From: Candidatus Gastranaerophilales bacterium
GTDB lineage: Bacteria > Cyanobacteriota > Vampirovibrionia > Gastranaerophilales > Gastranaerophilaceae
Length of the DNA: 11,819 bases
Assembly: GCA_947589525.1 (NCBI GenBank)
Contig: CANQAW010000037.1
Coordinates: 1 to 11,819 of the forward strand
Reading direction: 5' to 3'
A program made the position numbers and the translations under genes. Below the pieces are notes generated by a model that worked only from the letters and a program-made list of their open reading frames with translations, was not told the DNA's origin and made no database searches. Numbering within the stretch: position 1 is the stretch's first letter; each line of letters opens with the position of its first letter. Positions 1 to 4,428 of the stretch are shown one piece after another.

Positions 1-1
1 T

Positions 2-1003
2 ATCAGCTATCTTTATAAAGAAGGAAAGGAAATTTTAATTGTAACATCGGGCGCTGTCGGGTTAGGAGCTAAAAAATTAAACCTTGACCCGAACACTTCA
101 ACCACCTTAAAACAAGCCTGCGCAAGCGTGGGTCAGCCAATGTTGATGGGTATTTGGCAGGACGGTTTTGAAAAATATTCAATTAAAACAGCTCAAATTC
201 TTCTAACGGAAGAAGATTTTTCAAACAGAAAAAAATATTTATCTTTAAGATTGACCCTGAATAAACTTCTTGAAAATAAAGTTATTCCGATAATTAATCA
301 AAATGACGCAGTTTCACCCTCTGAACTGGAACATGCCTGTTTTTCCGATAACGATAAATTATCTTCAATCGTTGCTTCAAAGTTAGATGCCGATATGCTG
401 GTTTTAGTTTCTGATATAGAAGGATTATTTGATAAAAACCCGAAAATTTATAATGATGCAAAATTAATTAAAAAAGTTAAAAAAGTCACTCCAAAAATTG
501 AAAAACTTGCAACTGGAGCTTCCCAAGGGGGCAGAGGCGGAATGATTACCAAGCTTACATCAGCAAAAGTTGCAACAACTTCGGGAGTATACGTTAAAAT
601 CGTAAACGGAAAAACTCCTAATATCATTAAAAAAGTTTTTGATGAAGATACGGGAACAACTTTTTATCCTAATGATAACCTTTCTCATAAAAAACGCTGG
701 ATAGCTTATGCTACTAACATCATGGGTAAAATAAAAGTAAATAAAGGGGCAAAAGAAGCTATAGTTAAAAATCAAAAAAGCCTTTTATCAATAGGAATAA
801 TTGAAACACAAGGAAAATTTAAAAGAGGAGAGATAATTTCTCTAATTGACGAAAAAAATAACGAATTTGCGCGCGGAATATCAAGTTACGATAGTTCGGA
901 TATCGATAAAATAAAAGGTTTGCACTCTGATAAAATCTGTGAAATTTTAGGTTACAAGTTTGATGATGATGTCGTAATTAAAGATAATCTTGTTTTAATT
1001 TAG
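2..1003 (+). CDS. proB: Glutamate 5-kinase (5'-truncated by window edge)
   Basis: Phosphorylates L-glutamate to gamma-glutamyl phosphate, the first committed step of proline synthesis, in the cytosol. The frame is open from base 2, so the gene starts before the window. About 333 residues are visible; the family is usually 360-380, so roughly 40 N-terminal residues are missing. The kinase (amino acid kinase fold) shows VTSGAVGLG just inside the edge, INQNDAV in the middle, and the late GGRGGMITKL stretch that contributes to ATP and substrate binding. The last 75 or so residues, from about base 750, look like the PUA domain of full-length ProB. An ATG at 128 is internal: the conserved VTSGAVG motif lies before it. 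The stop TAG at 1001-1003 overlaps the ribosome binding site of proA, so the pair is probably co-transcribed and translationally coupled. In this family feedback inhibition by proline is common; the sequence does not prove it here. Confidence 0.95.
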   Translation: MSYLYKEGKEILIVTSGAVGLGAKKLNLDPNTSTTLKQACASVGQPMLMGIWQDGFEKYSIKTAQILLTEEDFSNRKKYLSLRLTLNKLLENKVIPIINQNDAVSPSELEHACFSDNDKLSSIVASKLDADMLVLVSDIEGLFDKNPKIYNDAKLIKKVKKVTPKIEKLATGASQGGRGGMITKLTSAKVATTSGVYVKIVNGKTPNIIKKVFDEDTGTTFYPNDNLSHKKRWIAYATNIMGKIKVNKGAKEAIVKNQKSLLSIGIIETQGKFKRGEIISLIDEKNNEFARGISSYDSSDIDKIKGLHSDKICEILGYKFDDDVVIKDNLVLI

Positions 1004-1015
1004 AGGTTGATTTTA

Positions 1016-2272
1016 ATGGAAAAATCCGAAATATTGAATATAGTTAAAAAAGCTAAAAATTCATTTTTAAAAACAATGAATTTAAATAATGACTCTAAAA
1101 ACCTTGCTCTTGAAAAAATAGCTCAAAAAATCGAAGAAAAAAGAAAAGAAATCCTATTCGAAAATCAAAAAGATTTATCTTTAGCTTTAAAACTTGTTGA
1201 AGAAGAAAAACTTACAAAATCAAATTATGAAAGATTAAAGCTTGACGATAATAAATTAAACACATTAATTAAAGGCTTAAATGAGCTAAAAACCCTGCCT
1301 GACCCAGTTAATCAAACTATCTGGCAAAAAGAGCTTGATGATAATTTAATTTTAAAAAAGGTTTCAGCTCCAATCGGATTAATCGGCGTTATTTTTGAAG
1401 CAAGACCCGATTGTTTTATTCAAATATCAAGTTTAATTATAAAATCGGGCAACTGCGCAATTTTAAAAGGGGGAGTCGAATGCCAAAATACAAACACTAT
1501 TTTTTCAAAAATTGTAAATGATGCTCTAGGTGAAATTAAAACTTTCCCTCAAAACGTTATTAATCTTCTATATTCAAGAGAAGATATTAAAGAAATTCTT
1601 CTTTTAGATAAATATATCGATTTAATTATCCCTCGAGGGGGAAATAATCTTGTTAAATTTATAAAAGAAAATACAAAAATCCCCGTTTTAGGACACAGCG
1701 ACGGAATTTGCCATATATTTGTCGATAAAGAAAATGATTTTGAAAATGTTAAAAATATAATAATCGATTCAAAAACTCAATATCCAAGCGCTTGCAATTC
1801 CGTTGAAACCGTTCTTGCAGATAAAAATTATCCTTATATTAATAATTTAAAAAATGAACTAACCAAAGCAGGGATTAAAATCATTGAAAACCCCGATAGT
1901 TTTTCAAAAGAATACGGTGATAAAATCCTTGCTTTTAAAATTGTTGAAAACATAGATTGCGCAATAGAACACATCAACACTTATTCTTCTCATCATACGG
2001 ATTCGATTTTATCCGATAATCAAGAAAATATTGAAAAATTTATGAATTTAGTTGACAGTGCCTGTGTATTTTCAAATTGTTCAACAAGATTTTCAGACGG
2101 TTTTCGCTTCGGTTTCGGAGCAGAAGTCGGAATTTCAACAAATAAAACCCACGCAAGAGGTCCTGTGGGACTAGAAGGATTAACAATTTATAAATATAAA
2201 CTGCAAGGTTCAAATAATATTGTTGCGCCTTACGCAACGGGGGAAAAAGAATTTAAACATAAATTTATATAA
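1016..2272 (+). CDS. proA: Gamma-glutamyl phosphate reductase
   Basis: NADPH-dependent reduction of gamma-glutamyl phosphate to glutamate-5-semialdehyde, second step of proline synthesis; acts with ProB, which supplies its unstable substrate. The 418 residues match the usual length of about 415-420. Aldehyde dehydrogenase fold: nucleotide-binding half with VSAPIGLIGVIFEARPD (residues 116-132), catalytic Cys260 in SACNSVET, and the family signature around residues 364-387 (FRFGFGAEVGIS and THARGPVGLEG). I place the start at ATG 1016: AGAGG at 1002-1006 lies 9 bases upstream. An in-frame TTG at 1007 would start immediately after that site and is rejected. The gap to proB is 12 bases. The C-terminus ends inside a 13-base inverted repeat. 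Confidence 0.96.
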   Translation: MEKSEILNIVKKAKNSFLKTMNLNNDSKNLALEKIAQKIEEKRKEILFENQKDLSLALKLVEEEKLTKSNYERLKLDDNKLNTLIKGLNELKTLPDPVNQTIWQKELDDNLILKKVSAPIGLIGVIFEARPDCFIQISSLIIKSGNCAILKGGVECQNTNTIFSKIVNDALGEIKTFPQNVINLLYSREDIKEILLLDKYIDLIIPRGGNNLVKFIKENTKIPVLGHSDGICHIFVDKENDFENVKNIIIDSKTQYPSACNSVETVLADKNYPYINNLKNELTKAGIKIIENPDSFSKEYGDKILAFKIVENIDCAIEHINTYSSHHTDSILSDNQENIEKFMNLVDSACVFSNCSTRFSDGFRFGFGAEVGISTNKTHARGPVGLEGLTIYKYKLQGSNNIVAPYATGEKEFKHKFI

Positions 2273-2298
2273 AAGTTGCAATTTTTTTATGTTTAAAT
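2251..2298 (+). repeat. Inverted repeat across the end of proA
   Basis: ATTTAAACATAAA (2251-2263) is the exact reverse complement of TTTATGTTTAAAT (2286-2298). The 5' arm codes for the last residues of ProA and the 22-base loop contains the stop codon. It could be a weak 3'-end stabilising hairpin or terminator, but it has almost no GC and no clean T-run after it, so a chance AT-rich palindrome is also possible. Confidence 0.4.
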
Positions 2299-2312
2299 TA
2301 AACTCAAAGTAT

Positions 2313-2513
2313 CTGCAAACGTAACCCATTGCGAAGCAAAGTGACTTAACTACAGAACACCACAAAACCACGTTCTTGAGTTACGGAAGCAAAAATTGAA
2401 AACTGAAAAGCTAATATGTGCGGACGTAACCCGTTGCGAAGCAAAGTGGCTTGACCACAAAAACCCACCAATTGAGTTACGAAAGCAAAAATTGAAAATT
2501 GAAAAAATAATAT
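2313..2513 (+). repeat. Two degenerate tandem units beginning with a copy of the tRNA-Gly 5' end
   Basis: Two units, 2313-2417 and 2418-2513, share the order: CGTAACCC, TTGCGAAGCAAAGTG, GAGTTACG, then GAAGC/AAAGC followed by AAAAATTGAAAA and TAATAT. The second unit opens with GTGCGGACGTAAC, identical to bases 2514-2526, where the functional tRNA begins; the first opens with the decayed CTGCAAACGTAAC. The spacing between equivalent positions (2315, 2420, 2516) is 105 then 96. Each unit has self-complementary parts: CGTAAC with GTTACG as an outer stem, TTGC-GAA-GCAA as an inner hairpin, and in the second unit GTGG-CTTGA-CCAC (2446-2458) as another. No protein gene is seen here. Confidence 0.75.
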
Positions 2514-2534
2514 GTGCGGACGTAACTCAATTGG
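2468..2534 (+). repeat. 14-base inverted repeat pairing the upstream spacer with the tRNA D arm
   Basis: CCAATTGAGTTACG (2468-2481) is the exact reverse complement of CGTAACTCAATTGG (2521-2534), which covers the last acceptor base, positions 8-9, the 5' D stem and part of the D loop of tRNA-Gly. In a precursor that includes both, the hairpin (39-base loop) would compete with the tRNA fold. The first upstream unit keeps only TTGAGTTACG. Confidence 0.8.
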
Positions 2535-2588
2535 TAGAGTCCTAGCCTTCCAAGCTAGTTGTTGCGAGTTCGAGCCTCGTCGTCCGCT
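2516..2588 (+). tRNA. tRNA-Gly, anticodon UCC
   Basis: A 73-base cloverleaf. The acceptor stem is GCGGACG (2516-2522) with CGTCCGC (2581-2587), followed by discriminator T2588. The D stem is ACTC/GAGT with loop AATTGGTA. The anticodon stem is CTAGC/GCTAG with loop CTTCCAA, so the anticodon is TCC and the tRNA reads GGA and GGG. The variable loop is TTGTT. The T stem is GCGAG/CTCGT with one G-T pair and loop TTCGAGC. U73 and C35-C36 fit glycine identity. The 3' CCA is not encoded (TAA follows), so it must be added after processing. TAATAT lies only two bases before the mature 5' end, too close to serve as its -10 box, so transcription probably begins further upstream among the repeats. Confidence 0.96.
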
Positions 2589-2597
2589 AATTTAATT

Positions 2598-2619
2598 AAT
2601 CGGCGCAAGCTGATTTTTT
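2598..2619 (+). terminator. Intrinsic terminator of tRNA-Gly
   Basis: Stem ATCGGC/GCTGAT with a GCAA tetraloop (one G-T pair, outer A-T pair added) is followed by a run of Ts at 2614-2619. It starts 10 bases after the tRNA, which fits a short tRNA transcript. Confidence 0.85.
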
Positions 2620-2770
2620 AAAGGAAAGAACGAGCAACGTTGCGATGCAAAGCGAACCCCTGAGCGTGTGTATGTTGCTAATGCCTGCGAAGCGTGTGAG
2701 CCTGCATGCGCTGTGGTTGTTAAAAAATATTAACGAGCGAATGCGAGTTTAGATTTTTGCAAGCACGAGC
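2620..2770. other. GC-rich non-coding island between tRNA 3'-end copies
   Basis: No convincing gene is seen. Bases 2623-2716 are about 56% G+C by hand count, far above the flanking genes. The stretch is built of recurring short words: GCGATGC, GCGAAGC, GCGTGTG (twice), GCCTGC (twice), GAGCGAATGCGAG. It holds the palindrome GCAACGTTGC (2634-2643) and a small hairpin GTTAA/TTAAC near 2718-2733. GCGAAGC also occurs in the upstream units at 2331 and 2436. It may be a scar of a mobile or repetitive element, or an unrecognised structured RNA; I cannot tell which. Confidence 0.5.
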
Positions 2771-2800
2771 AGTTCGAGCCTCGTCGTCCCCTAATTTAAT
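2771..2800 (+). repeat. Displaced copy of the tRNA-Gly 3' end (att-like direct repeat)
   Basis: Bases 2771-2800 match 2567-2596 at 29 of 30 positions. The shared part begins AGTTCGAGCCTCGTCGTCC and continues through the tRNA end into CTAATTTAAT. The single difference is C2790 for G2586, tRNA position 71, which would break the second acceptor pair. A direct repeat of the T arm and 3' end of a tRNA is the usual trace of site-specific integration, but only about 175 bases lie between the copies and no integrase gene is present. Confidence 0.7.
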
Positions 2801-2843
2801 GTCATTTGTTCTGTGTTGAGTATTGCCCCAAGAAAGGATTTCT

Positions 2844-4280
2844 ATGAAAATTAGTGCCATTACTTCATCCCCTTATAAAAATAGTTATGCAAAAGCAAAA
2901 ATATTAAAAAACCGCAATTATAAGAATTTTATCCAAAATGAAAACGAAATTTATTTCACTTCCAAAATTAATAAAAAACAAGTTGTTGCACCTTTAAGCG
3001 CTTTAATTATTGCAATAAGTTCCATACAAAACCCTCTTCAAACACAAGCAAAAATGCAAAGCGAAAATATGGTAAAAACATTTGATGGCGATAATATTTC
3101 AAGCGCAACAGTTATTTCAACCAACAATCCCGAAATAAAAAACATAAATACTTTAAACAAAGACGATGTAATTTACGCTGACACAAAAAAAGGTTACAGC
3201 GTTGAACAATTGATTAATGATAACTATGGAGATTTATCGGCTGATGATAAAAATATCCTTGCTAAAACGCTTTTAACTAACGATAAATGGATTAAAGAAA
3301 GAGTCAGCGATACTTTTCAAACAGATGAAAACATTGAATTAAGTTTAATTAATAGTGAAGATATTCTTGATACGGATATTTCATACGATTATTCAAGACT
3401 AATTACGGCACCTGAAATAAACGTTTTAAAAAACATAGGTTCGCAGGGCGAAAACTTTATACAAGGTTTGAACTTTCCTTCCGAGTGGTATTTTGCAAAT
3501 ATTAAATTTACCGATAGCAAAGAATACGACGAAGAAAAATTAAGAACGGATATTAAAAATCAAATAGCAAAGCAATATTCAAACGTTAACGGAAAAGAAC
3601 TTCCCCAAGATGAGCAAGGTAACTATATTTTAGACAGTTACGCAGGTGAAAATATACTAAGAGCAATATTTTTAGATGAAAGAAACAATAATATTTTTAT
3701 CAACAAAACAGTTGATAATGCGCAAGATATAATTGATGCAATAATTTATGAATTAAATTCCTATAGAGCAAGAGGGGACGAACCCGTCGTAAAAATATAT
3801 ACGCCGGATGTTTCTTTATCTTTTATTTATAAATCAAACCTAAAAAATCCTTTTAACTACGCCGTAGCTAAAAGAAATGTCCTAACTTCTTATCTTGGTG
3901 TTTCGCAAGGCGAGGTTTCTTATTTGGAGCTTCAAAAAATTGCACAAAATGAAGGCAGAAAACAAGTTCTTGCAAAAGATTTATTGAATTTTGTTAATTA
4001 TCAAAATCATACTTTAAAAGAAGCACTTGACAGCGCTCAAGGAACTTCAAAACAAGAAGCCGTAGAAGCGCTGTGCGCAAGTGCGGTGGTGCAAATTGCA
4101 CAAAGCAATCCTGAAATATTAAACAATCTTTTCCTTAATACTTCTTTTACTAAAGAAGAACTTTTAAATTCAGCCATAACGCCGATTAAGGTCATAGATG
4201 ATACACAAAGCGATGATATGCAATACAGAGAAATTTCAGATTTTAATATTAAATTAGAAAATATAGCTTTTATGAGCTAA
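2844..4280 (+). CDS. Unknown membrane-anchored or exported protein, short paralogue
   Basis: I do not recognise a named family. Start ATG 2844 is set by AAAGGA at 2833-2838, five bases upstream; an in-frame TTG at 2823 lacks such a site. The product has 478 residues: a basic, Lys/Asn-rich N-terminus; IYFTS at 36-40; a hydrophobic segment at about 47-61 that could be an uncleaved signal or one membrane span; then a soluble region. From residue 81 it aligns by eye with the neighbour downstream: DNISSATV (83-90), SVEQLINDNYGDLS (119-132), NFPSEWY (210-216), GNYILDSYAGENIL (259-272), LSFIYKS (325-331), LLNFVNY (380-386), and a C-terminus of IKLENIAFMS. It has one cysteine (411) and no visible catalytic motif. 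The SVEQLINDNYG stretch faintly recalls a LysM repeat but is not convincing. A tandem duplication most likely produced the pair. No clear promoter or terminator was found for it. Confidence 0.85.
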   Translation: MKISAITSSPYKNSYAKAKILKNRNYKNFIQNENEIYFTSKINKKQVVAPLSALIIAISSIQNPLQTQAKMQSENMVKTFDGDNISSATVISTNNPEIKNINTLNKDDVIYADTKKGYSVEQLINDNYGDLSADDKNILAKTLLTNDKWIKERVSDTFQTDENIELSLINSEDILDTDISYDYSRLITAPEINVLKNIGSQGENFIQGLNFPSEWYFANIKFTDSKEYDEEKLRTDIKNQIAKQYSNVNGKELPQDEQGNYILDSYAGENILRAIFLDERNNNIFINKTVDNAQDIIDAIIYELNSYRARGDEPVVKIYTPDVSLSFIYKSNLKNPFNYAVAKRNVLTSYLGVSQGEVSYLELQKIAQNEGRKQVLAKDLLNFVNYQNHTLKEALDSAQGTSKQEAVEALCASAVVQIAQSNPEILNNLFLNTSFTKEELLNSAITPIKVIDDTQSDDMQYREISDFNIKLENIAFMS

Positions 4281-4295
4281 ATAAATAAATATTTA

Positions 4296-4304
4296 TGGTA
4301 TAAT
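4296..4304 (+). promoter_or_regulatory. Extended -10 promoter candidate for the long paralogue
   Basis: TGGTATAAT matches the TGnTATAAT extended -10 consensus; no good -35 box lies upstream. It would give a leader of about 115 bases before ATG 4429. A second candidate follows: TTGACT at 4310-4315 with TATTAA at 4332-4337 (16-base spacer). Both suggest that the second paralogue is transcribed on its own, in the 148-base gap between the genes. Confidence 0.45.
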
Positions 4305-4428
4305 CAAACTTGACTTGAATTGAGGATAACATATTAAGAATTGTAAAAAAGAGAAAGTTTTTATTTTGTAGAAAGCAACTATAATTTTTCTCAATTTTTA
4401 TATATGCAAAAACAATAAGGAGCAATCT

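Noticed and set aside
128..130. Start of proB at base 128
   Set aside because: The frame is open to the window edge and encodes the conserved VTSGAVG motif before this point.
2313..2513. Repeats before the tRNA as a CRISPR array
   Set aside because: Only two long degenerate units with no uniform short repeats and unique spacers, and no cas genes nearby.
2508..2513. TAATAT as -10 box of the tRNA
   Set aside because: It ends two bases before the mature 5' end, so initiation would fall inside the tRNA.
3198..3285. LysM domain in the paralogues (SVEQLINDNYG / TVEELIKNSYG)
   Set aside because: Only the first part is reminiscent; the second half of a LysM motif is not evident.
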